Below, piece after piece: positions 53,180 to 60,706 of a DNA stretch of 64,000 bases. The stretch's first letter is position 1; every line of letters starts with the position of its first letter. Under the pieces are notes generated by a model. That model was not told where the DNA came from. It searched no databases and was given only the letters and a program-made list of their open reading frames with translations. The translations under genes were made by a program, and so were the position numbers. This stretch comes from CAZKWG01 sp964615375. GTDB taxonomy: Bacteria > Myxococcota_A > UBA796 > CAZKWG01. The DNA is taken from contig CAZTOW010000021.1 of the NCBI GenBank assembly GCA_964615375.1, positions 62,001 to 126,000 of the forward strand. The letters are read 5' to 3'.

Positions 53180-55699
53180 TCACTTCGCCTCCACCCCCTG
53201 CCCCACGATCAACCCGTAGAACGCCTGCACCTGCTTCCGCTGGTCCCGGATCCGGGCGACTCGGAGCAGGTCATGGTAGCGGATCAGCGGTGCCCGCTCG
53301 CCCGGCTGGTCGAGCAGCGCCAGGATCTCGGGGTGCAGGTGTAGCAGGAGCAGCACCTGACCGACGCGCGTGGGCGTGAGGCCCTCCTGCTCGGCGATTG
53401 CGATGAGCGAGCGGCAGGCGCCCGAGTCGAGCAGCGCCTGGTAGCGGCGCGCACGTTCGAGCAGATGCCGCACATCTCCTCGGATACGCGGTTTTGGGAT
53501 GGGCGCTCTGGCGCAGGGCTGGGTCTTCTCGCTCAGCGCCTCCACCACCATCTCGCGGTAGCACGCGACCTGGGCGCCGGGCTCCCTCATGCTGGCCAGC
53601 GCGAACAGCGCGCGCTCCGTGGGCACCGGCGAGCCGGGCACGTCGAGGTCGCGCCTGATCTCGGGGGCGAGGTCTACGAGTCGGATGACCTGGCAGACCC
53701 GCGCCCGGCTGACGCGCTCGCGCCGGGCGAGGTCGGCCTGTGACCGGCCCGCCTCGCCGTCGAGCCACGCCTTCCAGCCCGCCGCCTGGTTCAGCCGCTC
53801 GCGGAGCACCGCCCTGCGCTGCCACCACGGGTCCTCCTGGTGGTGGGCGACCGCTGCCGCCAGCCCAGCCGTCACGGCGCCGTCGCGGGTGCGCGCGGGG
53901 CCGGCGATGATGTCGTCGGAGGGCCGTGGACGCTGAACGCCGTAGCCTGGGTGTGCTTCGAGCACCCGAACGTCCTTCCAGTGTGCCAGCGCGCGGATTC
54001 GGTCACGGCAGGGACGATCTTGAGGGGGGAGCCATCTCGTTCCTGACCGACACGCCGAGGTAGCCAGTGATTCACCGGCCCCCTCGGCGTTGTCGTCTCC
54101 GGCGCTCGCGTCCTGGCCTTCCCCGTCCAGGATCGCCGTGAGGCCCCGGTTGTTGAAGGGCACGCGCAGGTGGACGTGCAGCTCCTTGCGGTCCACCAGC
54201 CGGATCTCCTTCACGAACAGCAGCAGGATCTGGCGGCGGACCTCGAAGCTCAGACTGTCGAAGCTCTCTCGGAAGGTCTCGGAGAGGCGGCGCAGCAGCT
54301 CGACGTTCGCGTTCAGGGCGTCGGCGTAGTAGTTGCCCTCGGCCAGGATGGCGGCCTCCTGCTCCAAGGCGGCCTTCTTCGCCTTCAGATCGTTGATCAG
54401 CGGGATGGCGCCGGTGGGGTCCATGCCCATGCCCACGGCCTTGTAGAGGTTGTCGATCTGGCGCTGGGTCTCGGCGATCTTCCGAGTGACGGCGCCTGTG
54501 TCCTGGCCGTAGCGGCGGCGGCGCTCCTCGATGCGCTCGGCCACCAGGCGCTCCAGCTCGCGCAGTGAGGCGGGATCGCAGATCTTCGCCCGGATGAGGT
54601 CGAGCACGGCGCCCTCGGCCCAGGTCTTGGACAGGGGGAAGCTGGGGCATACGGCCTTGCCCTTGTTCAGGTAGCTGCTGCAATAGTAGGCGAAGGTCAC
54701 GCTGCGCCGCTCGTCCTTCAGCTTGTGGTTCATGCGGCGCCCACAGAAGGTGCCACCACAGCTCTCACAGCGGATCAGGCGCGCCAGGAGATAGCCGACG
54801 GGCTTGGCGCGCGACTTCCGGTCCTCGAAGCTGCGCGACCGCGCGCGGACCTTGACCTTCTCGAAGGTCGCCCGGTCGATGATCGCCGGGTGGGTGTCGC
54901 GGACGACCGTGCGCTCCTCGGGCCGGGTTGTTGCCCGTCCATCACGCCCGACCCTCTTGGACTTGAACCACACAGAGTCCCCGGCGTAGACGGCGTTGTG
55001 GAGGACGTGGCCCACAGAGGAGCCCGACCAGTGCGGGGTGTTCGGCGCGGGCACGCCGCGCTCGTTCAGGCGGTTGGCGATGGCCTTGAAGCCCATGCCC
55101 AGAGAGACGCTCATCTCGAAGATCTCGCGCACGAGGTTGACCTCCTCGTCCGGCCCCAGCACCAGCTTGCCCCGCACCTGTCCTGGGATCTCCGAGGCGT
55201 GCTCGACCCGGTAGCCGAACGGCACCTTCCCCCCGTTGAAGTGCCCTCGCTCCGCGTTCTCCCGCATCCCTTTCATCGTCTCCAAGGCGAGGTTCATCGA
55301 CTGGAACTGCGCCACCCCTTCGATGAGGCACTCCTGCAAGACGCCGATCGGGGTCTCCGGGTCCAGGGGCTCGCAGACGCTGATGACCGACACGCCCGCG
55401 CGCCGGAGAAGGCTCTTGTAAAGCGTCGATTCCTCCTTCCAGCGGCTGAAGCGGTCATACTTGTGGACCAGCACGGTGTCGACGCCGTTGGCGCAGGCGT
55501 AGCGGACCATGTCCTGGAAGCCGTCGCGCTTGTCGGCGGAGTGGTAGGCGCTCTCGCCCTCATCAACGAACTCCGCCAGGATCTCCGCCCCCTTGCTGGA
55601 GACCTCGCGCGCCATGGCCTTGCGCTGAGCCGGGATGGACAGGTCCCGGAGCGCCTGCTCGTGCGTCGAGACGCGGGCATAAGTGACGACCTTCTTCAT
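53180..55699 (-). CDS. large serine recombinase 2 fused to HTH-rich C-terminal region
   Basis: An 839-residue protein read from MKKVVTYARVS (ATG 55699, GGAGTCC upstream). Residues 1-~145 are the resolvase domain with Ser11; the DNA-binding recombinase domain (~165-270), zinc ribbon (CESCGGTFCG ... YYCSSYLNKGKAVC) and coiled coil (~380-460) follow. Recombinase sequence ends near residue 530. The remaining ~300 residues hold two helix-turn-helix blocks of KorB/ParB-like type (RSQADLARRERVSRARVCQVIRLV and LIAIAEQEGLTPTRVGQVLLLLHL). That region begins with an IAGPARTRDGAVTAG motif and could be a separate gene from an internal GTG. Either way the locus joins a site-specific recombinase to a DNA-binding regulator. 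The promoter is at 55748-55779. Confidence 0.88.
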   Translation of the reverse strand: MKKVVTYARVSTHEQALRDLSIPAQRKAMAREVSSKGAEILAEFVDEGESAYHSADKRDGFQDMVRYACANGVDTVLVHKYDRFSRWKEESTLYKSLLRRAGVSVISVCEPLDPETPIGVLQECLIEGVAQFQSMNLALETMKGMRENAERGHFNGGKVPFGYRVEHASEIPGQVRGKLVLGPDEEVNLVREIFEMSVSLGMGFKAIANRLNERGVPAPNTPHWSGSSVGHVLHNAVYAGDSVWFKSKRVGRDGRATTRPEERTVVRDTHPAIIDRATFEKVKVRARSRSFEDRKSRAKPVGYLLARLIRCESCGGTFCGRRMNHKLKDERRSVTFAYYCSSYLNKGKAVCPSFPLSKTWAEGAVLDLIRAKICDPASLRELERLVAERIEERRRRYGQDTGAVTRKIAETQRQIDNLYKAVGMGMDPTGAIPLINDLKAKKAALEQEAAILAEGNYYADALNANVELLRRLSETFRESFDSLSFEVRRQILLLFVKEIRLVDRKELHVHLRVPFNNRGLTAILDGEGQDASAGDDNAEGAGESLATSACRSGTRWLPPQDRPCRDRIRALAHWKDVRVLEAHPGYGVQRPRPSDDIIAGPARTRDGAVTAGLAAAVAHHQEDPWWQRRAVLRERLNQAAGWKAWLDGEAGRSQADLARRERVSRARVCQVIRLVDLAPEIRRDLDVPGSPVPTERALFALASMREPGAQVACYREMVVEALSEKTQPCARAPIPKPRIRGDVRHLLERARRYQALLDSGACRSLIAIAEQEGLTPTRVGQVLLLLHLHPEILALLDQPGERAPLIRYHDLLRVARIRDQRKQVQAFYGLIVGQGVEAK

Positions 55700-56104
55700 C
55701 GAGGACTCCTGCGGGTTGTCGGGGAGGACCGCTCCCGAACTACGCTTGCAAAAAGAATGCCAGGGGGTCCGTCTGTCAAGGGCGGATCCTCTCCGAGGGA
55801 ATCCGGCTCTTTCGAGGAGCCCGTCCTGGTCGATGTCCTCGGGGGGCCGGTCAGCCTGCACGAAGGCTCGGGTTCAGGGGGCGAGCGCGCCCTATTCGGT
55901 TGGCAGCGCGCCGGGATCGGTCTGGCTCTGGGGGTCGGGAGCGCAGACGCGAGCGCTTGAGTTGCGTCATCGGTCGGCGCAGCGCCAGGATCGGGAGGCG
56001 CGGGCTTGAGTCGCGAGGCCGATTCCGCGCTCATCGGCGTTCAACAAGGATGATCGCACACGGATCGTGACTTGCTCCGCGCATGGGGACACCCCGAGGT
56101 CCCC
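55700..56104. other. 400-bp control region of recombinase 2
   Basis: This gap holds the sigma-54-like promoter and leader of recombinase 2. Beyond 55790, open frames on both strands have no protein character. No att-like inverted repeat was identified by eye. Confidence 0.5.
55748..55779 (-). promoter_or_regulatory. sigma-54-like promoter of recombinase 2 (copy 2 of 3)
   Basis: Reading leftward: TTGACA (55779-55774), 12 bp, then TGG-CATTCTTTTT-GCA with GG at 55761-55760 and GC at 55749-55748, exactly 10 bases apart. TGGCAT-N5-TTGCA fits the sigma-54 consensus. The start codon lies 49 bp past the GC, close to the 53 bp seen for recombinase 1. Confidence 0.65.
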
Positions 56105-56296
56105 ATGAACGAGCTGCGCCTGGTCATCCACGCCGAGCCCGACGTCGAGGCCGATCACCTGCATCACTCCGCCCTGGACTTGCTGGCGGAGGCGCTGGCC
56201 GAGCGCGCGATCCACCAGGCGCGCGAGCGCCGGGAGGCGGGGTTGAGCGCCGCGCCCGCGCCCGCGCCGCGCCGCCCCCGAGCGCGCCGTGCCTGA
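56105..56296 (+). CDS. small protein preceding primase-like gene
   Basis: A 63-residue protein with GAGGT four bases before its ATG. It begins MNELRLVIHAEPDVEADHLHHSALDLLAEALAE and ends in an Arg/Pro/Ala-rich tail. It overlaps the next gene start by 8 bp, so the two are coupled. No family was recognised. The His/Asp content at the N-terminus is not arranged as a known metal site. It is probably a real small gene in a mobile segment. Confidence 0.6.
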   Translation: MNELRLVIHAEPDVEADHLHHSALDLLAEALAERAIHQARERREAGLSAAPAPAPRRPRARRA

Positions 56297-56888
56297 GGCC
56301 GCGCCCGCCCACGTCCGCGTGCGCGAGCTGCGCATCTACGGCTCGCGCTTCTCCGACGGCTACAGCCGCGCGCCCGAGCCCTTTGACGGCCTCGCGTTGG
56401 ACCTCATCGGCCGCCGCTTCCGCGAGCGCAAGGATCTTCGCTTCGCGCCCACCTTCGCGCCCGCGATCTTCCGGCCGGGGGCGCCCTGCTGCCGCCGCGA
56501 CCTGCTGGCGATCACTGCCCTGGTGTTGCCCTTCAACGAGATCTCCATCACGGAGATGGCCGAGGTGCGCCGCGCGCTGGTCGGTCAGGCGCACGTCCTC
56601 TACACCGCCTGGGCTCACCGCCACCCCCTGCCCGAGCAGGGTAGCTACCGCCTGGTCGTGTTCCTCAGCCGCCCCCTGCGCCCCGTCGAGTATGGCCCCG
56701 TCTGGGCCGCCGCGAACCGGCGTCTGGGCCGCAAAGCCGACCTGAGCGGGCACAGCATGACCCGCCCCTGGTATGTGCCCTGCCGCGCGCCCGACCGGCG
56801 GCGCGGGGCGAGCCTGGTGGTCGGCGACGGGCGGCTGTTCGATGTGGAGCGGGTGCTGGGGCGCCAGCATCGAGAAGACGGAGGATGA
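56289..56888 (+). CDS. primase-like (AEP-type) fragment or small protein
   Basis: A 199-residue protein starting at a GTG that overlaps the previous gene. The C-terminal half resembles the end of archaeo-eukaryotic-type primase/polymerase domains of plasmids and phages: SYRLVVFLSRPLRPVEYGPVWAAANRRL followed by DLSGHSMTRPWYVPCRAPDRRRGAS, the usual strand, R/W helix and R-x-x-Y-x-P segment. The N-terminal catalytic D-x-D/E is not evident, so this may be an inactive or truncated form. No helicase partner lies nearby. If correct it is a remnant of a replication module of a mobile element. Confidence 0.6.
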   Translation: MPEAAPAHVRVRELRIYGSRFSDGYSRAPEPFDGLALDLIGRRFRERKDLRFAPTFAPAIFRPGAPCCRRDLLAITALVLPFNEISITEMAEVRRALVGQAHVLYTAWAHRHPLPEQGSYRLVVFLSRPLRPVEYGPVWAAANRRLGRKADLSGHSMTRPWYVPCRAPDRRRGASLVVGDGRLFDVERVLGRQHREDGG

Positions 56889-56934
56889 CGCGCTCGCCCT
56901 TGGTTATATCGAGGCCGATTGTCGGGGGATCTCC

Positions 56935-57612
56935 ATGCCAGAGTGGTCACTCAAGCTCCTTCCCAGCACCGAGACCGAGCTGCCTCGCGTTCTCTTCCGT
57001 CAGCGCTTGGAGCGCCGATACATCGGCTGGGATGATGAGCTTGATCGTCGCTTCGACCAGCACTCGGTCTCCATGTTGCTGTATGCAGATGGCGACGACA
57101 CGCCGAGCGCGGTCTGCCGGTTGATCATGCGCCAGTGGGCTGGGCGGGTCTATGCGCTCCCCATGGAGATGGGGGATCTGGCGTCGTTTCAGGTGCCGTC
57201 CTCCTATCCTGCCGTATGCGAGGCAAGCGGCCTCGTGTTCACGTCAGCCGCCGCCGCCGAGGAGCTGGCACGGAGCATCGCGCGATGGACATCAGCGCAG
57301 GCCATCCAGCGTGTCTACGCTATCTTCGATCCAGCCCAGACCGCGCTCCGCACCTACTACCTGGAGGGCGCCTGCATGCACCTCGTCGCCGGTGCCCAGG
57401 TCGCCTACTCGTCCTTTCTCCATCGGGCCTCGCGACAACCCGTATGGTGGAACATCGTCGCCGGTGACCCCTCGGTGGACGGCGAGCGGCTGTTGAGTCG
57501 TCGGGATCCGGCGGGGCCCATCTCCTCCCTGCGTCGCCCCGAGGAGGAGCCTCAGAGCTCATCGTCCTCAGAGGCGATGGACGCCGCCCCCTGCATCACC
57601 ACCACATCGTAG
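56935..57612 (+). CDS. LuxI/FeeM-like acyltransferase (GNAT fold)
   Basis: A 225-residue protein read from MPEWSLKLLPS, with GGGGGA six bases before the ATG at 56935. The pattern resembles acyl-homoserine-lactone synthases and N-acyl amino acid synthases: an N-terminal R-x-x-x-Y-x-x-W (RLERRYIGW), DQHSVSMLLY for the E-x-D-x-Y-D segment, a strand ending in CRL, LPME at the turn, then PSSYPAVCEASGLVF, equivalent to the conserved glutamate plus Ser/Arg strand. Such enzymes join an acyl group to an amino acid or SAM. The C-terminus is disordered and Ser-rich. Its last 60 bp overlap the end of the convergent lipoprotein gene. The family call is by pattern only. Confidence 0.55.
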   Translation: MPEWSLKLLPSTETELPRVLFRQRLERRYIGWDDELDRRFDQHSVSMLLYADGDDTPSAVCRLIMRQWAGRVYALPMEMGDLASFQVPSSYPAVCEASGLVFTSAAAAEELARSIARWTSAQAIQRVYAIFDPAQTALRTYYLEGACMHLVAGAQVAYSSFLHRASRQPVWWNIVAGDPSVDGERLLSRRDPAGPISSLRRPEEEPQSSSSSEAMDAAPCITTTS

Positions 57613-58289
57613 TGCTCCCACCCGTAGCTGGACTTGCCCTCGCACGACAGCACGTAGTCCCCCGCTGCCGGCGGCGTGAACGTCGCCATGGCGAAGATCA
57701 ACTCCGAGTCGTAGCCAGACTCCTCGGGCTCCGACGAGGTCCCCGAGGACGTCCAGCCCCCGTCCGCGCTGGTGAGGGTCACGCGCAGCATCCCGGTCCC
57801 GCCGCCTTCCTGGGCATTGCACCACGCGATGAGCGTGTCGGTGCGCGTGATCGTCAGATCAAGGTCCGTGCCCAGCGAGGTCCAGCTCGTGGTGCGCCCG
57901 CCCGTGGCGGAGGAGGCGGAGAGGGACCAGATGGGCGTTCCGCTTCCGGCCTCCAGTGCGCTGAGGCGCTCGCCGTGGGTGTCGAGCTCGGCGACAAGCT
58001 GACCATCGACCTCCTGGAGATTGGCGATGTCGGTCGCGCAGGTCTCGGCGGCGGCCTCGGCGGCGCTCAGGCGAACATCGGCGTCGGCGAGCTGGGCCTC
58101 GGCGTCCGCGAGGCGCGCCTCCATGGTCTGGGCGGCGGCCTGGAGGTCCGCGAGCAGGGCCTGGAGGTCCACGATCTCCTGGGCCATGTCATCAGGGTCG
58201 GTGGAGATCTCGCCGTTGTTTCCATCGCCATCGGTAGACGTGGTGGGTGTGCAGGCGAGCAGCGCGAGCAGGAGCAGATGTCGGGGCAT
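57552..58289 (-). CDS. coiled-coil lipoprotein
   Basis: A 245-residue lipoprotein. MPRHLLLLALLACTP gives a lipobox LLAC at Cys13. A long coiled coil with clear heptads (~35-105: MAQEIVDLQALLADLQAAAQ, LADAEAQLADADVRLSAAE) resembles the Lpp-like/collagen-type spacers of surface proteins. Residues ~120-245 form a beta domain (TDLDLTITRTDTLIAWCN, GMLRVTLTSADGG, GDYVLSCEGKSSYGWEHYDVVVMQG) resembling a small C1q/TNF-like or carbohydrate-type jelly roll. It is probably anchored in the outer membrane with a trimeric stalk. It is convergent with the acyltransferase gene, overlapping by 61 bp. Confidence 0.8.
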   Translation of the reverse strand: MPRHLLLLALLACTPTTSTDGDGNNGEISTDPDDMAQEIVDLQALLADLQAAAQTMEARLADAEAQLADADVRLSAAEAAAETCATDIANLQEVDGQLVAELDTHGERLSALEAGSGTPIWSLSASSATGGRTTSWTSLGTDLDLTITRTDTLIAWCNAQEGGGTGMLRVTLTSADGGWTSSGTSSEPEESGYDSELIFAMATFTPPAAGDYVLSCEGKSSYGWEHYDVVVMQGAASIASEDDEL

Positions 58290-58369
58290 GGGGTCTCCGA
58301 AAAGGGAGCATAACACGTCAACTCCGTGGCTCGCACGCCCACAGACGCCGTCCTGGGCGCTTGAGCGGC

Positions 58370-58397
58370 TTGACATCCACGGGCGAGCCTCTAAATG
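58370..58397 (+). promoter_or_regulatory. sigma-70-type promoter for peptidase gene
   Basis: TTGACA (58370-58375) and TAAATG (58392-58397) are separated by 16 bp, about 48 bp before the GTG at 58445. It is the best conventional promoter seen in the window and lies in the gap between the divergent lipoprotein and peptidase genes. Confidence 0.6.
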
Positions 58398-58444
58398 ATC
58401 CACGGTGCGCTGATCGACGCTCTCCGTTGTCCCTTGAGGTGCCC

Positions 58445-60154
58445 GTGGACCTGAGCTATCGCCCGCAGACTCAAAGCCCCAGCCCGACCCCCAGCACCTG
58501 CAGCAACGACGCCGACCAGGGGCCCGATGACGAGCTCCTGGCCCTGCAGGAGCTGGGAGGCTGCGGCAACGCCTACGCACAGGATCTCATGCGCCAGGGT
58601 GCGACGGGCGACGAGGGCGCGAGCGGCATGGCCGAGGTCGAGAGCGCCGCCGCCGAGGTGGACACCGCCATCCAGTCGGAGACCGCACCAGGCGAGGCCG
58701 TCACTGCCGAGCTGAACGCCGGCATCGAGGCTACCGCCGAGGTTCAGGAGGCCCCGCCCACCGAGACCACCCCCGAGCCCACCACCACAGCCCCGCCCGC
58801 CACGGACGCGCCCGCCGTCGAGAGCGCTCCCGAGGGGGCCCCCAGCGCGGCAGCGGCGGCTACCGAGGAGTTCAAGAACGTCTACCGCACCACCAGCGCC
58901 GAGGAGACCGACGCCTGGCTGGCTACGCTCGCCGAGCGCGGCGCCTCCGATCCCGAGCTGGCCGCCCTGGCTGCCGACCTGCGGACCTGGGTGGACCAGA
59001 AGCGGGCCGAGAGGGTGGCGCGCGAGCGCATGGGCACCTGCCCCACGGAGGAGGAGCCCGCCCCTCCCGAGCAGCCCGCCGAGGTCGAGGAGGAGGTCTG
59101 CGAGCAGCCCGCCGAGGAGGAGTCCGGCTTCTGGCAGCAGATCGGGGAGGCCATCTCCAACGCCTGGGCTGGCGTGGTCGCCTGGTGGGAGGGCGAGAAC
59201 CCCGAGGAGGCCGAGCAGCTCGCCGAGACCTGCCCTACCCGCGAGGACATCCGGCTGGAGATCCCGCACTACGAGCAGAACACATGGTATGGGGCCGACG
59301 GCGCGGCCCTGGACGCAGAGACCGCCCAGAGCAACCAGGCCATCCTGAGCGGCCATGGCATCTACGGCGCCTACAACCCGCGCGCGGACGCCTACAACGA
59401 CTACCTGCGCCTGCCTGTTGCGGAGCGCGGCGACACCATCACCTACTACGACGGCGGCGAGCAGAAGACCGAGCGCGTGCCCGACGACGTCCTGGGGATG
59501 GATCCGGTGAAGTTCATCCCCGGCGGCGCCTCCTGCCTGCGCACCGCGAAGGCCATGGCCGCCGAGGGGGGCGCCGCGCCGCTGTCCGGCTCGGGCGTGC
59601 AGGACAGCCACTTCCAGACCCTGTTCACCAGCGACGAGGACGCCATGGTTGACGCCAACGGCGCGCCGATCACCTTCAACCGGGGGCGCAACGCCGGGCG
59701 AGAGGTGAAGACCAACGGCGAGCTGGGCGAGCAGCGCGCCGACCAGATCACCCAGGCGACCGGCCTGAGCGCCGCCTACATCGACGCCGAACTGGAGGCC
59801 GGGCGCCCGGTCGTGGTGGGCGCCTCCTACACCGACCGCAACGGCAACCGCGACCAGACCACCGACCACTGGATGACCATCTACGGGCGGCAGGGGGACA
59901 CCTACCTCTACTACGATCCCGCCTTCGACGGTGGCGCCGGGGAAGGCGCCTTCCAAGCGGATCCCAGCCAGGGCGGCGTCATGGAGGGGCAGAACAGCGG
60001 GCGCACCTACGCCATGGCCAACGTGGCGCTGAACAACCAGTCCGCCGACCAGGCCAGCGCCGTAGACGACCAGCAGACCTGGCGCGAGGTGGCGAAGGCG
60101 TCCAACGACGAATTCGCCGAGGGCACCCCTGAGAACAAGCGGCTGGGATGGTAG
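58445..60154 (+). CDS. papain/C39-like cysteine peptidase with toxin-like N-terminus
   Basis: A 569-residue protein read from the GTG at 58445 (GAGG five bases upstream). The N-terminal ~45 residues include ELGGCGNAYAQDLMRQ, a G-N-A-x-x-Q motif recalled from polymorphic and contractile-injection-associated effectors of Deltaproteobacteria. Residues ~50-230 are disordered, Glu/Pro/Ala-rich. From ~265 comes a papain-like fold of the C39 type: LEIPHYEQN, Cys364 in GASCLRTAKAM, RPVVVGASYT, His475 in TTDHWMTIYGR and Asp in YYDPAFDGG. No signal peptide, so it would be delivered by a dedicated secretion system or act in the cytoplasm. A following lipoprotein gene is 9 bp away and could be its immunity or anchor partner. 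Confidence 0.78.
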   Translation: MDLSYRPQTQSPSPTPSTCSNDADQGPDDELLALQELGGCGNAYAQDLMRQGATGDEGASGMAEVESAAAEVDTAIQSETAPGEAVTAELNAGIEATAEVQEAPPTETTPEPTTTAPPATDAPAVESAPEGAPSAAAAATEEFKNVYRTTSAEETDAWLATLAERGASDPELAALAADLRTWVDQKRAERVARERMGTCPTEEEPAPPEQPAEVEEEVCEQPAEEESGFWQQIGEAISNAWAGVVAWWEGENPEEAEQLAETCPTREDIRLEIPHYEQNTWYGADGAALDAETAQSNQAILSGHGIYGAYNPRADAYNDYLRLPVAERGDTITYYDGGEQKTERVPDDVLGMDPVKFIPGGASCLRTAKAMAAEGGAAPLSGSGVQDSHFQTLFTSDEDAMVDANGAPITFNRGRNAGREVKTNGELGEQRADQITQATGLSAAYIDAELEAGRPVVVGASYTDRNGNRDQTTDHWMTIYGRQGDTYLYYDPAFDGGAGEGAFQADPSQGGVMEGQNSGRTYAMANVALNNQSADQASAVDDQQTWREVAKASNDEFAEGTPENKRLGW

Positions 60155-60163
60155 AGTGAAGGC

Positions 60164-60607
60164 ATGAGATCCACGCCCTCCCTGGCCCTGCTCCTCCTCC
60201 CGCTGCTCCTGGCCTGCGGCGCTGCGCCCTCGACGCCCGCGCCCTCGGCTCCTTTGGCGACCACCCCCGCGACGCCCCCGCCTGCGCCCGCCACCTGCTG
60301 CTGCTTCTACGGGGAGGACGCCGCCAACGGCGGGTGCGCGAACGCCACCCCCGGAGAGTGTACCGCCGCCAGCGCCGAGGGCCCGCCCGGTCAGTGCATC
60401 GGCGAGGCCGAGCTCCAGAAGCTGAAGGCGCGCTACTACAGCGAGCTGCTGGAGCCGATCCGTGCCTCCGAGCGCGCCGCGCAGGACGGGAAGATCACCG
60501 CCGAGCAGGCCGGCGCGGAGCAGGACGCGATCCTGAACGGCAAGGTGTGGCTGCGGAGCTGTATGGACAACTGCGGGGTGGAGCTGCCGGAGGGGGATCG
60601 GCGGTGA
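60164..60607 (+). CDS. Cys-rich lipoprotein
   Basis: A 147-residue lipoprotein: MRSTPSLALLLLPLLLACG gives a lipobox at Cys19, followed by a Pro/Ala/Thr linker and a compact Cys-rich domain (TCCCFYGEDAANGGCANATPGECTAASAEG and later SCMDNCGVELPEG), about seven mature cysteines that likely form disulfides. A helical segment (ELQKLKARYYSELLEPIRASERAAQ) lies between. Secreted and disulfide-bonded, it is probably a periplasmic or surface partner of the peptidase encoded 9 bp upstream, for example an immunity protein or ligand. No family was recognised. Confidence 0.78.
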   Translation: MRSTPSLALLLLPLLLACGAAPSTPAPSAPLATTPATPPPAPATCCCFYGEDAANGGCANATPGECTAASAEGPPGQCIGEAELQKLKARYYSELLEPIRASERAAQDGKITAEQAGAEQDAILNGKVWLRSCMDNCGVELPEGDRR

Positions 60608-60706
60608 GGGGGGAGAGGTGTATGGCGGGTCTACAAGCAGCCTACTCCTCTGGCCTCACCGCGCGTGATAGTCTCCTGACCTCAACCTGAGCAAGGGAGC
60701 GAAGAC

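Noticed and set aside
54725..55960. 411-codon plus-strand frame opposite recombinase 2
   Set aside because: Antisense shadow of the recombinase catalytic and DNA-binding domains.
58391..59956. 521-codon minus-strand frame opposite the C39-like peptidase
   Set aside because: Gly/Leu/Val-rich shadow with no domain; the plus strand has promoter, Shine-Dalgarno and peptidase motifs.
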